A stretch of 64,000 nucleotides of DNA from Anaerocolumna sp. AGMB13025 (GCF_029689925.1 NZ_CP121445.1:985001-1049000), one strand, 5' to 3'; shown: positions 34,501 through 44,528, numbered from the stretch's first letter. The notes: generated by a model not told the origin, from the sequence alone. Numbers and translations are program-made.

Positions 34501-36204
34501 ATGAATCGAAGGAATGGGAAGAAGATCACGGCACTTTTTATGGCACTTTTTATGATGCTGTCCTTAACAGCATGCGGAGGGACTCAGAAATCCGGAGACA
34601 AAGATACGGCTGCTGTAAATGGTGAAAACCAAAGCACTACAGAAACAACAGCCGGGGATACTACCTCAGACAGCGGAAATACCGTGACAGGAGATAAAAT
34701 TGTTAACATCGGTATGACAGATACCTTATCCACCAGTAATCCCCTGTTAATGGATGCTACGGAAATCCTTAAGTATTCTACCGGACTGGAATTTCTGCCC
34801 TTAGTGGAATTAAACAGCAGCCTGGAATTTGAAGGTATGCTGGCTTCTTCTATCACAACAGAGGATAATCTGCATTTTACCGTTAATCTCGATAAAGCTG
34901 CGGTATGGTCCGATGGTCAGCCGGTTACGGCAGAGGATGTGGTATTTACAGTACTAAAACTTGCAAGTCCCAAACTTGCCAATGCTAATATGGCTTTATA
35001 TGCCTTTGAAGGTGTCGGAGATGATGGCTTTGTGAAGGAGGGTGCTACCGAAATATCCGGTGTAAAGGCCGTGGATGAGAAGACAGTGGAATTTACCACC
35101 AAGTATAAAATGGCACTCACTACCTTTGAAAATACATACGGCCGTTATATCCTTACCCTTCCAAAGCACATATTAAAGGATGTGGCTGAGGAGGATCTTG
35201 CAGCATATGACTGGTTTAACGCACCTACTGTAGTAAGCGGACCTTATCGGATTACAGATGTGGATCTTCAGCATTATGTGTCCTATACAGCTAATGATAA
35301 GTACTGGAAGGGTGTTCCAAAGATTGGTAAGTTAAATATAAAGATTCTGCCGGCTGCTCAGCTCTTAACCAGCCTTCAGTCCGGTGAAATAGATTTTGTA
35401 CAACAGACTACAGGTAACATTTTGCAGGAAGATTATGCTGGAGTGGAAGGTCTTGATAATGTTAATGTTACCTATGGCTCGCCAATAACTAATCAGTCCA
35501 TCTTTTTTAACACTACCAGTATAACGGATGTAAGAATCCGTCAGGCTATTTTGTGCGGCTTTGACCGTCAGGCTATCATAACCGGACTCTTAAATGGAAA
35601 AGGTGAAGTAGTAGACGGCTTTTTATCCAGTGCAGGACCTTTTTATGATTCCAGCTTAACACCGACAGCCTATGATCCGGAAAAAGCAAAAGCCCTTGTA
35701 AAAGAAGCAGAAAGCAATGGCTGGGATTCCTCCAAAGTACTTCAGTTCTATGTAAACAGCGGAGATACTACCTTTACCCAGGCAGCAGATTACATTACTG
35801 CCCAGCTTGCAGAAGTAGGAATTAAAGTCCAGGTGAATACCGTAGATTTGTCAACCCTTATGACCACAGCAGGCAGTAAAGGCTTTGACATGCTGGCAGT
35901 CCAATATACCTATGCACCGGTTGATCCTTATCCGGATGTTAACTGGCTTTTATCTGCAGACGGCTGGACCGGTTTTGCAAATGCTCAGATATCCGATGCC
36001 CTGTCAGCAACCCAGACCACCAGTGATGTGGCAGCAATCAAGACACAATATCTGACCATTGATAAGATTGTACAGGAACAGGTACCTATGATTTCAGCTT
36101 ATGTCATCAGTGCACAAGGTGCCGCCAATAAACGTCTGGTAAATGCTACACCAAATGTATACGGTTCCTTTATTAATATTCAGGATTGGGATGTGACACA
36201 ATGA
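34501..36204 (+). CDS. Oligopeptide/dipeptide ABC transporter solute-binding lipoprotein
   Basis: 567 residues from the ATG at 34501, with AAAGGAAGG 9 bp upstream. A lipoprotein signal is clear: 'ALFMALFMMLSLTAC' with the lipidated Cys at 25, then a Thr/Ser/Asp-rich linker (about 30-65). The remainder is an SBP family 5 protein (OppA/DppA): 'WSDGQPVTAEDVVFTVLKL', 'DVRIRQAILCGFDRQAII', 'AYDPEKAKALVKEA'. It captures peptides or related solutes outside the cell. Its stop overlaps the start of the oppD-like gene (ATGA). Confidence 0.95.
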   Translation: MNRRNGKKITALFMALFMMLSLTACGGTQKSGDKDTAAVNGENQSTTETTAGDTTSDSGNTVTGDKIVNIGMTDTLSTSNPLLMDATEILKYSTGLEFLPLVELNSSLEFEGMLASSITTEDNLHFTVNLDKAAVWSDGQPVTAEDVVFTVLKLASPKLANANMALYAFEGVGDDGFVKEGATEISGVKAVDEKTVEFTTKYKMALTTFENTYGRYILTLPKHILKDVAEEDLAAYDWFNAPTVVSGPYRITDVDLQHYVSYTANDKYWKGVPKIGKLNIKILPAAQLLTSLQSGEIDFVQQTTGNILQEDYAGVEGLDNVNVTYGSPITNQSIFFNTTSITDVRIRQAILCGFDRQAIITGLLNGKGEVVDGFLSSAGPFYDSSLTPTAYDPEKAKALVKEAESNGWDSSKVLQFYVNSGDTTFTQAADYITAQLAEVGIKVQVNTVDLSTLMTTAGSKGFDMLAVQYTYAPVDPYPDVNWLLSADGWTGFANAQISDALSATQTTSDVAAIKTQYLTIDKIVQEQVPMISAYVISAQGAANKRLVNATPNVYGSFINIQDWDVTQ

Positions 36205-37223
36205 CCCCTATACTAGAGGTAAAAGAGTTAGAAGTAGCCTTCACCGCAGACAAAAAGGAAATTACCCGTATTGATAAAGTAAGCTTTCAGGTAAACTCTG
36301 GAGAAATCCTCTGTATCGTTGGAGAATCCGGTTCCGGTAAGAGTGTAACCGCTCTTTCGATACTGGGGCTCCTTGACAAAAATGGTAAGGTAACCGGCGG
36401 AGACATCACCTTTAACGGTGAAAACTTAGCTGTTAAAACAGAAAAAGAACTGGATGAAATAAGAGGAAGTGCCCTGACCATGATTTTTCAGGATGCCCTG
36501 ACCAGTTTAAACCCGGTATTTACAGTGGGAAACCAGATAACAGAAACCATGGTATCCCACTTAAAAATTGATAAAAAAGAAGCCAGGAAGAGGGCGGCAG
36601 ATCTGCTTAAAAAGGTAGGACTGCCGGATTCTGACCTTGTTATGAAAAAATATCCCCATACCCTGTCAGGAGGGATGCGACAGCGGGTTATGATTGCTAT
36701 GGCTTTAGCCTGTAATCCGCTGCTTTTGATTGCAGATGAACCGACCACTGCCCTGGATGTTACGATTCAGGCACAGATTATGGAACTGCTTAAGACTCTT
36801 AATCAGGAACTTAATATGTCAATTATATTGATTACCCATGATATGGGGCTGGTAGCAGAAATGGCTGACCGGGTACTGGTAATGTATGCGGGACAAATCG
36901 TAGAAGAAGGAAAGGTATCTGATCTCTTTCAGAATACAGAACATCCCTACACCAGAGCACTTTTACAATCAATACCAAGTATACGGGATAAGGAAACCAG
37001 AGAACTGGTGCCGATTAAGGGAGCAGTTCCGGAACAATATCAGGAGATTAAGGGTTGCCGTTTTGCCAACCGATGTTCGTATGCCGGGCCAGATTGCAGT
37101 CTGGAGCAGAAGTTAATTGAAACAGAAGAAGGGCATTATAAACGCTGTTGGAGATCCCTGGAAGATATAATGAATGTTACGTCTGAAATAAAAATAGCAG
37201 AAAGAAGTAATGTTAGTGAGTAA
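36201..37223 (+). CDS. Oligopeptide ABC transporter ATPase, OppD/DppD-like
   Basis: 340 residues from the ATG at 36201 that overlaps the previous stop (ATGA), preferred to the upstream TTG. It has Walker A GESGSGKS, signature LSGGMRQR, Walker B LLIADEPTTALD, and the oligopeptide/dipeptide C-terminal extension with Cys-rich 'GCRFANRCSYAGPDC', a feature seen in Fe-S containing OppD/DppD proteins. It drives the importer with the OppF-like partner. Confidence 0.94.
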   Translation: MTPILEVKELEVAFTADKKEITRIDKVSFQVNSGEILCIVGESGSGKSVTALSILGLLDKNGKVTGGDITFNGENLAVKTEKELDEIRGSALTMIFQDALTSLNPVFTVGNQITETMVSHLKIDKKEARKRAADLLKKVGLPDSDLVMKKYPHTLSGGMRQRVMIAMALACNPLLLIADEPTTALDVTIQAQIMELLKTLNQELNMSIILITHDMGLVAEMADRVLVMYAGQIVEEGKVSDLFQNTEHPYTRALLQSIPSIRDKETRELVPIKGAVPEQYQEIKGCRFANRCSYAGPDCSLEQKLIETEEGHYKRCWRSLEDIMNVTSEIKIAERSNVSE

Positions 37224-37377
37224 CATAGTAAAGAAATAGCGAGGAATTTGTGCTTTTTGGGTCTTGCTTTACCACATGAAAAAAGCATGAGTGAATACCA
37301 GGCTCAACTTAAAATAAATGACTTAAATAAATGGCTGATGAGAAGATAACAAAGCGGATAAACAGGAGGAATGGCTG

Positions 37378-38397
37378 GTGGAGAAGGATAAAGTACCTCT
37401 GATAGAAATAAAAGGATTAATAAAACATTATCCTGTTATGGGCGGTGTCATTCCCCATGCTGTAGGGAAGATTAAAGCTGTGGATGGTGTTGATTTAACA
37501 ATATATACAGGAGAAACCCTTGGTCTCGTTGGAGAATCCGGCTGCGGAAAATCTACGATTGGGCGTCAGCTGGCAGTTCTTGAGAAACCTACGAAAGGGC
37601 AGATATTCTATGATGGAATTCAGTTAACTGACATCTCAGCCAGGGAACTAAAAAAAATCCGTACTCAAATTCAAATGGTATTTCAGGATCCTTATTCTTC
37701 TCTAAATCCCAGAAAGCGAATTATGGATATTATTTCGGCACCTATGCTGTATCACGGCATCTGTGCCAGTAAAACGGCAGAGTCACAGGTTGACCGACTG
37801 CTTGAACTGGTAGGGCTTCCAAAGACAAGTAAAGAACGCTATCCCCATGAATTCTCAGGTGGGCAAAGACAGCGTATCGGAATAGCAAGAGCACTTTCCT
37901 TAAATCCAAGGCTGATTATCTGTGATGAACCAGTAAGTGCCCTGGACGTTTCCATACAGGCCCAGATACTAAATCTGCTTAAAAACCTCCAGGAGGAATT
38001 AAACATTACCTATCTCTTTATCGGACATGGTCTGGATGCCGTTAATTATGTCAGTAGCCGCATCGCAGTTATGTATCTTGGGAAGATAGTGGAGATAGCA
38101 GAAGCGAAAGAATTATTTGCCAACCCCATACATCCTTATACAAAGGCTTTATGCAATGCAGCCCCCATACCAGATCCTAGGGAACGGAACAGAGAGAGGA
38201 CTATATTGCAGGGGGAGATTCCTTCCAATACCTTAATACCTTCCGGCTGCAGATTTCATCCAAGGTGTCCTTACGCAGTGGAAACCTGTAAAATAGCAGA
38301 ACCAGTCCTGGCACCGGTTAGCACCGCAAGCTCTCATAGGGCAGCCTGTCCGGTTATGTCTAATAACCTTAAGGGAAAGGAGGAGGCAGATGCTTAA
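37378..38397 (+). CDS. Oligopeptide ABC transporter ATPase, OppF/DppF-like
   Basis: 339 residues. The start is GTG, with AGGAGG 9 bp upstream; an ATG nearby at 37370 is out of frame. It has Walker [10 protein letters not shown], signature FSGGQRQR, Walker [13 protein letters not shown], and the C-terminal oligopeptide extension with '[15 protein letters not shown]'. A 154-bp gap with no terminator separates it from the OppD-like gene. Its stop overlaps the start of the permease gene by 8 bp. Confidence 0.94.
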   Translation: MEKDKVPLIEIKGLIKHYPVMGGVIPHAVGKIKAVDGVDLTIYTGETLGLVGESGCGKSTIGRQLAVLEKPTKGQIFYDGIQLTDISARELKKIRTQIQMVFQDPYSSLNPRKRIMDIISAPMLYHGICASKTAESQVDRLLELVGLPKTSKERYPHEFSGGQRQRIGIARALSLNPRLIICDEPVSALDVSIQAQILNLLKNLQEELNITYLFIGHGLDAVNYVSSRIAVMYLGKIVEIAEAKELFANPIHPYTKALCNAAPIPDPRERNRERTILQGEIPSNTLIPSGCRFHPRCPYAVETCKIAEPVLAPVSTASSHRAACPVMSNNLKGKEEADA

Positions 38398-39334
38398 ATA
38401 TATAGTAAGGCGGATTCTAATTGCAATACCGGTACTGCTTGGTATTACAATCATTGATTATTTTATTATGAGTTTAGCTGGCAGTCCCCTGGAAATGATT
38501 CAGGGTGCCAGAGTGTCTCAGGCAGCTCTGGAAGTAAAGAAAGTTGCCCTGGGGCTTGATCAGCCCGTCTATATCCAATATCTTCACTGGTTGAAGGAAC
38601 TGTTCCACGGTAATTTAGGTTATTCCATGAAGAACTACCAGCCGGTAAGCCAGATGATAGGAACTTACATTGGACCGACCCTGTTACTTATGGCGTCTTC
38701 TCTGGTAGTCAGTATGATCATTGCAGTTCCCGCAGGAATTTATAGTGCAGTGCGCCAGTATTCCATCGGAGATTACTCCGTGGTAACCTTATCCTTTTTA
38801 GGCAGCAGTATACCAGGGTTCTTTTTATCCCTTATCTTAATTTATATTTTTACCGTAAGGCTTGGATGGCTGCCTTCCAGCGGAATGTCCACGTTAGGAG
38901 CAGATAAGAATGTTTGGGATATTATAAAGCATATGATTATGCCGGTAATTGTTCTGGCAGCCTCCATGGCCGGCACCAATATCCGCTATATCCGGAGTGC
39001 TATGCTTGAAATTCTACAAAAAGATTACCTTCGCACCGCAAAAGCAAAGGGAATCGGACGGTTTCTCGTAATCAACAAACATGCCCTTAGAAATGCCATG
39101 TTACCGATTGTTACTGTATTTGGTATGGAGATACCGGTTCTTTTCGGAGGTGCTATTATAATTGAACAGATTTTTAGCTGGCCCGGTCTGGGACTGATGA
39201 CCATGAGTGCCATTATTAACAGGGATTACCCCGTTATTATGGGAGTATGTCTGATGTCGGCTATCGTGGTAATGGCTGCTAATTTACTAACAGATATACT
39301 ATATGCCGTGGTTGACCCGACGATTAAATATTAA
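38390..39334 (+). CDS. Oligopeptide ABC transporter permease, OppB/DppB-like
   Basis: 314 residues with six predicted membrane helices (first at about 9-29). The BPD signature for ATPase docking lies in 'DYLRTAKAKGIGRFLVINKHALRNAM'-type sequence around residue 207-230. The 'GGAIIIEQIFSWPGLGLM' segment is the typical OppB C-terminal motif. It pairs with the OppC-like permease. Confidence 0.95.
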   Translation: MLKYIVRRILIAIPVLLGITIIDYFIMSLAGSPLEMIQGARVSQAALEVKKVALGLDQPVYIQYLHWLKELFHGNLGYSMKNYQPVSQMIGTYIGPTLLLMASSLVVSMIIAVPAGIYSAVRQYSIGDYSVVTLSFLGSSIPGFFLSLILIYIFTVRLGWLPSSGMSTLGADKNVWDIIKHMIMPVIVLAASMAGTNIRYIRSAMLEILQKDYLRTAKAKGIGRFLVINKHALRNAMLPIVTVFGMEIPVLFGGAIIIEQIFSWPGLGLMTMSAIINRDYPVIMGVCLMSAIVVMAANLLTDILYAVVDPTIKY

Positions 39335-39608
39335 GCGGGGCTACTTAGAGGAATTACTTTGGCTGAATATTATTTTAGTGAGAAAACTTCTGCATAAATC
39401 ATTTGGTGGAATACTATGGTTAAGATAATTCAAGGTATCTTTTATTTGAAAGACATATTAGGTGAAGGAACGATACTAAGTACCTATATTTGTTTCACTT
39501 ACAGCAGGATATACGGAATATTATAAGAAAGAGGCAGGTTTAGAAAACAATAGTGATTTTCTTAACTTCTTTATTTCGCAGTGCACTGTACGCACAGATG
39601 GGAGTACA

Positions 39609-40484
39609 ATGAAGAAACAGATAAAAAAGCCCACGGAAACTAAGTTAAAAACAGGCAACAGGGTAATGAAGCGTTTTTTTCAGCATAAACTTGCGGTAGC
39701 AAGTCTGGTTTTTTTACTTGTAATTATGCTCTGTGCCTTGTTTGCACCATTACTTGCTCCCCATAATCCTAATAAAATAGCAGGCGGCTTCAGTGAAGCC
39801 CCTTCTGCCAAATTCCTTTTGGGGACGGACCAGGTAGGCAGGGATGTTTTGAGCAGATTATTTTACGCAACCAGGATTTCTCTGTTAGTAGGTATAGCGG
39901 CTACGGCAGTTTCCACGGCAATTGGAGTAATCTTAGGGCTGATATCCGGCTATTTTGGGGGCTGGACTGATATGGTCATTATGAGATTTACGGATATGGT
40001 TATGTCCTTTCCCTATATATTGCTGGTACTGGTTTCGGCGGCTATATTCGGACCGGGGCTTTGGAATATCATTTTAATATTGGGTTTTGTAGACTGGCCA
40101 GGGGTTGCCAGACTGGTAAGAGGCAATGTCTTATCGATTCGGGAAACCAATTATATACAAGCAGATTTTGTAGCAGGGATGCCAACCAGGTATATATTGT
40201 TTTCAGAGATACTGCCAAATACTGTGGCACCGATTCTAGTGTATGCCACTTCTGTCATAGCACTATCCATGCTGGATGAAGCAGCCTTAAGTTTTCTTGG
40301 CATGGGTATTCAGCCACCTCAGGCGAGTCTGGGCAATATGTTAAACGGCGCCCAGTCCTTATCTGTACTTACTACGAAATTATGGCTTTGGATACCGGCG
40401 GGACTTTTAATTGTGCTGCTGGTTATCAGCATTAATTTTATTGGGGATGCCCTTAGGGATGCCTTTGATCCTTCCGGTAAATAA
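39609..40484 (+). CDS. Oligopeptide ABC transporter permease, OppC/DppC-like
   Basis: 291 residues. A cytosolic N-terminus precedes the OppC_N helix ('FFQHKLAVASLVFLLVIM') and 'HNPNKIAGG'. The sequence 'LLGTDQVGRDVLSRLFYATR' is the classic OppC motif, followed by five more helices and 'EAALSFLGMGIQPPQASLG'. A 275-bp gap separates it from the OppB-like gene, long for an operon. Its GATGGGAG site is preceded by a GTGC/GCAC hairpin. Confidence 0.95.
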   Translation: MKKQIKKPTETKLKTGNRVMKRFFQHKLAVASLVFLLVIMLCALFAPLLAPHNPNKIAGGFSEAPSAKFLLGTDQVGRDVLSRLFYATRISLLVGIAATAVSTAIGVILGLISGYFGGWTDMVIMRFTDMVMSFPYILLVLVSAAIFGPGLWNIILILGFVDWPGVARLVRGNVLSIRETNYIQADFVAGMPTRYILFSEILPNTVAPILVYATSVIALSMLDEAALSFLGMGIQPPQASLGNMLNGAQSLSVLTTKLWLWIPAGLLIVLLVISINFIGDALRDAFDPSGK

Positions 40485-40540
40485 TTCTGTTTAAACTTAA
40501 CAATTAACGCTTGCTCGAAATGAAAGGAATGTTAGTTTAT

Positions 40541-41164
40541 ATGAAGAATCAATTATGTTATCAGACCTCGGAATACGATTGCGGACCGACAACTTTAATA
40601 AATGCATTCCGATATTTGTTTGAACGGGAAGATATTATGCCGGAAATAATAAAAACCATATATCTTTATACCCTGGATGAATATAACAGCCAGGGAGAAT
40701 ACGGAAAAAGCGGCACCTCCCGGATGGCGATGCAGTTTCTGTCCAACTGGTTTAATCATTTCCGCCAGACAAAGAATTTTCCGGTTTATACCGAAATCCT
40801 TATGGGGGATAGTGTGCGGATTAATAAGAACAGTAAAATCGCGGAATGCCTCTTACAGGGAGGAGCAGCAGTTGCCAGAGTATGGCTTGACACCTGTGAA
40901 CATTATATTCTCTTAACGGATGTGGAAAGGGACTATATGTGCCTCTTTGACCCCTATGAATGGGAGAAGCCCATTGACGGAACAGAGGTACAAAGAGTAG
41001 AAGGCTGCCCATGTAAAATGAACCGCAAGGTAAAGATGGAGCTGATGAATAAAGACGGCAAAGGTTATTATACCCTTGGTGCCATGGAGAAACGTGAAAT
41101 TATGCTGCTTTATAATGTTAATACAAGGAGGACTCCGGACAAATCCATTGAATATTTTATATAA
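40541..41164 (+). CDS. C39-like cysteine peptidase-fold protein
   Basis: 207 residues from the ATG at 40541 ('MKNQLCYQTSEYDCGPTTL'); an in-frame ATG at 40529 is also possible. The N-terminal Q8...C14-GPTTL matches the oxyanion Gln and nucleophile Cys of papain-like C39 folds, and 'EHYILLTDVE...DP' supplies the His and Asp. There is no signal peptide or membrane segment, so it acts in the cytosol. C39 domains usually cleave double-Gly leaders, but stand-alone proteins may have other roles. It directly follows the Opp genes; a link to imported peptides is inference. Confidence 0.7.
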   Translation: MKNQLCYQTSEYDCGPTTLINAFRYLFEREDIMPEIIKTIYLYTLDEYNSQGEYGKSGTSRMAMQFLSNWFNHFRQTKNFPVYTEILMGDSVRINKNSKIAECLLQGGAAVARVWLDTCEHYILLTDVERDYMCLFDPYEWEKPIDGTEVQRVEGCPCKMNRKVKMELMNKDGKGYYTLGAMEKREIMLLYNVNTRRTPDKSIEYFI

Positions 41165-41377
41165 CGGTAACCTCTTTTTGACCCTTAAGCTTTTAACCGG
41201 CTTCGGTATCCCAGGGAGATTGTACGGTTTTCTTTTTAAAGCAGGAACTAAAGTAGTACAGACTGGTATAACCGTATATACGTTAATACTGAGGTAAGAA
41301 AGGTTTAAAATATAAGTAAAATTGTCCAGTTATAGATATAAAAAGAACGAGGCGGTTCAAAATTCAAAGAGTAAATT

Positions 41378-41437
41378 ACTTGGGTGAGAATGGGGATAAT
41401 GTTTTTAAAAAACATTATCCCCATTCTAAGCCCAAGT
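41378..41437. repeat. 60-bp near-perfect palindrome
   Basis: GAATGGGGATAATGTTTTT (41388-41406) and its exact complement (41408-41426) are flanked by ACTTGGG (41378-41384) and CCCAAGT (41431-41437). This gives 26 bp of stem with a one-base loop and 3-nt bulges. It could terminate the C39-like and TetR transcripts from both sides. An end-like GGTTTTGCAACAGCCCC lies just beyond at 41451-41467. The rest of 41165-41486 holds nothing else I can name. Confidence 0.8.
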
Positions 41438-41486
41438 TCAAAAACCTTACGGTTTTGCAACAGCCCCATTTTTCAAGCCTTCTAAA

Positions 41487-42083
41487 TCATTGCTGCTTAT
41501 TCAGATAGGAGGTTGATAATCTGCCTATAATATCTTCCATATCCGTCATTAAATCACTTTCACCATCATGTAAACACCAGTCAAAAATAATGCCTCTGGC
41601 AGCAATAAATAGTTTTTCGGATATAATATCCGGCAGAAGTGTGTTCGTTATTTCACCGCGTTCCTGACCGGTTTTTATAATCTCTATTAACAAATCCTGC
41701 ATAGCACGACCGTGGGTAATAAACATGCGGTTGGTGGGAACATATAAATTTCTGACACTGTCAATTCCGTCTCTTAAAGAAAGCTTTGCATATAATAAAA
41801 AATAATCCTTTATTTTTTCCAGACAAGACACGTCTTTTCCTATAATTTCAGGGGTATGCTCTAAGAAAAAATCATCCCCCTGCCGGTAAATCTCCACCAG
41901 TAGATCAAATTTAGACTGAAAATAGTGGTAGAAGGTTCCTATCGATACTTTTGATTTTTTTGCAATCTGTTCTACGGTTATGTTTTCAAAACCATGCTGC
42001 TGCATAAGCCCAATACCGCATTGATAGATTCGTTTCTTGGTGTTTTGTGCCTGTCTGGCACGGTTCGTAAGTTTTTCTGCCAT
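41487..42083 (-). CDS. TetR/AcrR-family transcriptional regulator
   Basis: 198 residues. The N-terminal HTH is typical: 'TKKRIYQCGIGLMQQHGFEN', 'ITVEQIAKKSKVSIGTFYHYFQSKFDLL'. The C-terminal ligand domain is unassigned. The neighbouring OYE-type flavoenzyme gene, in the same direction 250 bp upstream, is a plausible target, but a MITE-like element separates the two genes. Confidence 0.92.
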   Translation of the reverse strand: MAEKLTNRARQAQNTKKRIYQCGIGLMQQHGFENITVEQIAKKSKVSIGTFYHYFQSKFDLLVEIYRQGDDFFLEHTPEIIGKDVSCLEKIKDYFLLYAKLSLRDGIDSVRNLYVPTNRMFITHGRAMQDLLIEIIKTGQERGEITNTLLPDIISEKLFIAARGIIFDWCLHDGESDLMTDMEDIIGRLSTSYLNKQQ

Positions 42084-42118
42084 AAAAATTCTCCTTTATT
42101 ATGGCTATTATATCAAAG

Positions 42119-42313
42119 GGACTGTTGCAAATCAAAGACTAAATTGCCTGGAAGAGAATAGGAATTATAGTTTACAAATATTTTGTGGAAAGTATGGACG
42201 AATGGCTGCAAGAAAGTGAATGAAGCTGCATATTCGCGCGAACTTGGAATGAAATATTTGCAAAATATACCCTATTCTATGCCAAGACCAACATACTATA
42301 ATTTGCAACAGCC
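42119..42313. mobile_element. MITE-like element
   Basis: Terminal inverted repeats GGACTGTTGCAAAT (42119-42132) and ATTTGCAACAGCC (42301-42313) differ by one base. They enclose 195 bp with no coding capacity. The same end sequence (TTGCAACAGCC) also occurs at 41455-41465, next to the long palindrome. Target duplications are not clear. Such ends resemble those of IS elements that leave non-autonomous derivatives, but no transposase is present. Confidence 0.55.
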
Positions 42314-42333
42314 TTATTTAGGAGCTGCCAATC

Positions 42334-44331
42334 TTAATCTATATTGCTTGCAAGTTCAAAAGCGTCCCAAATGGCATACATAATATTGGATACCTTACCG
42401 GCATCTCCCAATATATGAACGTCTGATAATTCATCCTTCATCTGATTGTATAATTCATTTTCAGAAGTATAGCCAACTGCCAGGATAACCGTATCGGCAG
42501 AGATTTCTTTGCTGCCGTCTGTTGTTTCAACTTCCAGGACTTTGCCGTCATAATTTTTAGCTTTCGCTGAACTAACAACAGAAATACCTTTAAAAGGCAC
42601 TAAGGCTTCCAACATTTCAACATTAGCGTGGCATAACGGACCGTTTACGGACAGGATTTTTGGAAGTGCTTCAACGATGGTTACCTCTTTTCCTTTTTCT
42701 CTTAACCAGAGGGCTGTTTCACAGCCTACAAGTCCGCCGCCGATAATAGCTACTTTGTCTCCGGCTGGTTCTTCATCCATTAATATTTCAGCGGCAGTAT
42801 GAACCTTTCCCTGACCCAGTGAGAACTTCTTTGGTTTTGAACCGGTGGCAAAAATAACGGTATCTGCCTTAGAGGCGTTAATCAGTTCTTCATCCACTAA
42901 AGTATTTTTGTGGACAGGAACTCCCAGTGTGGCAAGTTCATGTTCATACCAAGCGGCCAGTGCATGATCATCTTCCTTAAAATCCGGTACACCACCTGGT
43001 ATTAAATTGCCGCCCAGACGGTCAGTTTTCTCATAAAGTACAGGTTCATGGCCTCTAAGGGCAAGTACTCTGGCAGCTTCACAACCTGCAACACCTCCCC
43101 CGATAATGAGTACTTTCTTCTTGCTTAAAGCGGGAATAAGTCTGCTGGAGCGTTCTCTTGCTGCCTGTGGATTTACCGCACAGTTAAGTGCAGAATATTC
43201 CTGGATTCTTCCCATGCAGCCTTCGTGGCAGGAGAGGCAGGGACGAATGGATTCAGTCTGATCTTTTCTAAGTTTATTCACATAGTCTGCATCTGCCAGG
43301 AGGGGGCGTCCAAGGGATATAATATCACAGGCTCCGTCCTCTAAGGCTTTCATGGCAAGATCCGGATTATCCATTCTGCCGGCGCAGATAACTGGTACAT
43401 CCACCGCTTCTTTTACCATTTTCGCATAAGGGATATAAAGACCTTTCTCCTGATACATAGGAGGGTGATTCCACCACCAGGCATCATAACAGCCTACATC
43501 CACATCCAAGGCATCATAACCATATCCGGCCAGGAGTTTTGCAGCTTCTATGCCTTCTTCGCAGTCTTTTCCTTTTTCCTCAAATACTTCACCGGGTAAC
43601 GCTCCCACACGCCAGTCTTTGATAAAACTTTTTACGCTGTAACGCAGGGTTACGGGGAAATCTTCTCCGCAGGTTCTTTTTATTTCTTCTACTACTTCTT
43701 TTGCAAAACGGAGACGGTTCTCAAGGCTACCGCCATATTCATCGGTACGGTTATTAAACAGGGAGATAGCGAACTGGTCCATTAAATAACCTTCATGTAC
43801 AGCATGAATCTGGACACCGTCAAAGCCGGCACGTTTGGCATTATAAGCTCCTTTACCAAACTGGGTAACGATTTCTTTGATTTCCTCCTTCAAAAGAGGG
43901 CGGCAGGTTTTATCCAGCCATCTGTGAGGAATGGCAGAAGGTGCTACCGGCGGATGTTCTCCCAGGTTCGTTGGGATGGTAACTCTTCCAAAACCTCCGG
44001 ACAACTGCAAAAAGACTTTGGAGTTATAAGCATGTATGCGTTCCGTCATTTCACGTCCGGTACGAATAAAATGCACCGGGTTATAAGTAGAACAGGGGCA
44101 GCTTGGCATGTCGTGCTTTTCGATGGTATTGTCAACAAAGGTTACTCCGGTAATAATTAAGCCGGTTCCGCCTTTGGCACGTTCTACGTAATAATCGATA
44201 CCCCGTTGGTTAAAGCCCCCTTCTGCATCCCCTAAACCAAGTGGACCCATGGGAGCCATAGCAAAACGATTACTTAAGGAGCAGCTGCCAATGGAAACTG
44301 TTTCAAATAGCTTCTTGTACTTTTTCTGCAT
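42334..44331 (-). CDS. NADH:flavin oxidoreductase, enoate/2,4-dienoyl-CoA reductase type
   Basis: 665 residues with three parts. An FMN-binding OYE TIM barrel (about 1-350) contains the catalytic 'HAVHEGYLMDQF' and 'NNRTDEYGGSLENRLRF'. A [4Fe-4S] cluster motif follows (CLSCHEGC near 365, with a later Cys in ALNCAVNP). FAD/NAD Rossmann folds contain 'VLIIGGGVAGCEAARVLALRG' and 'VAIIGGGLVGCETALWLREKG'. The layout is that of FadH, BaiCD/BaiH and clostridial enoate reductases, which reduce C=C bonds of enoates or enoyl thioesters. The substrate is not readable. It is divergent from an ALDH gene. Confidence 0.93.
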   Translation of the reverse strand: MQKKYKKLFETVSIGSCSLSNRFAMAPMGPLGLGDAEGGFNQRGIDYYVERAKGGTGLIITGVTFVDNTIEKHDMPSCPCSTYNPVHFIRTGREMTERIHAYNSKVFLQLSGGFGRVTIPTNLGEHPPVAPSAIPHRWLDKTCRPLLKEEIKEIVTQFGKGAYNAKRAGFDGVQIHAVHEGYLMDQFAISLFNNRTDEYGGSLENRLRFAKEVVEEIKRTCGEDFPVTLRYSVKSFIKDWRVGALPGEVFEEKGKDCEEGIEAAKLLAGYGYDALDVDVGCYDAWWWNHPPMYQEKGLYIPYAKMVKEAVDVPVICAGRMDNPDLAMKALEDGACDIISLGRPLLADADYVNKLRKDQTESIRPCLSCHEGCMGRIQEYSALNCAVNPQAARERSSRLIPALSKKKVLIIGGGVAGCEAARVLALRGHEPVLYEKTDRLGGNLIPGGVPDFKEDDHALAAWYEHELATLGVPVHKNTLVDEELINASKADTVIFATGSKPKKFSLGQGKVHTAAEILMDEEPAGDKVAIIGGGLVGCETALWLREKGKEVTIVEALPKILSVNGPLCHANVEMLEALVPFKGISVVSSAKAKNYDGKVLEVETTDGSKEISADTVILAVGYTSENELYNQMKDELSDVHILGDAGKVSNIMYAIWDAFELASNID

Positions 44332-44479
44332 AAATATCCTCCGTTTTCATAAATAAGTTAATGTTGAAATAAACTTAAAAGTAAATCCCAGAATACGCAT
44401 AGAACGCATTCATAGAATACATTCATCGAATGCATTCGGTATAATCATGTTAACTCTTTGATAAAAATTTGTCAAGGAT

Positions 44480-44528
44480 CAAAAACAGCTTTTATTTAAG
44501 GATCAAAAACAGCTTTTAAATAAGGTTT
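44480..44528. repeat. Direct repeat in the divergent promoter region
   Basis: AAGGATCAAAAACAGCTTTTA-like sequence occurs twice in tandem, near 44475 and 44499. Upstream, ATTCATAGAATACATTCATCG contains a second short repeat (GCATTC/ACATTC) ending at a TATAAT. The divergent flavoenzyme and ALDH genes probably share this control region. Confidence 0.5.

Noticed and set aside
41076..41297. Small ORF after the C39-like gene
   Set aside because: It overlaps the real gene in another frame and has no start signal of its own.
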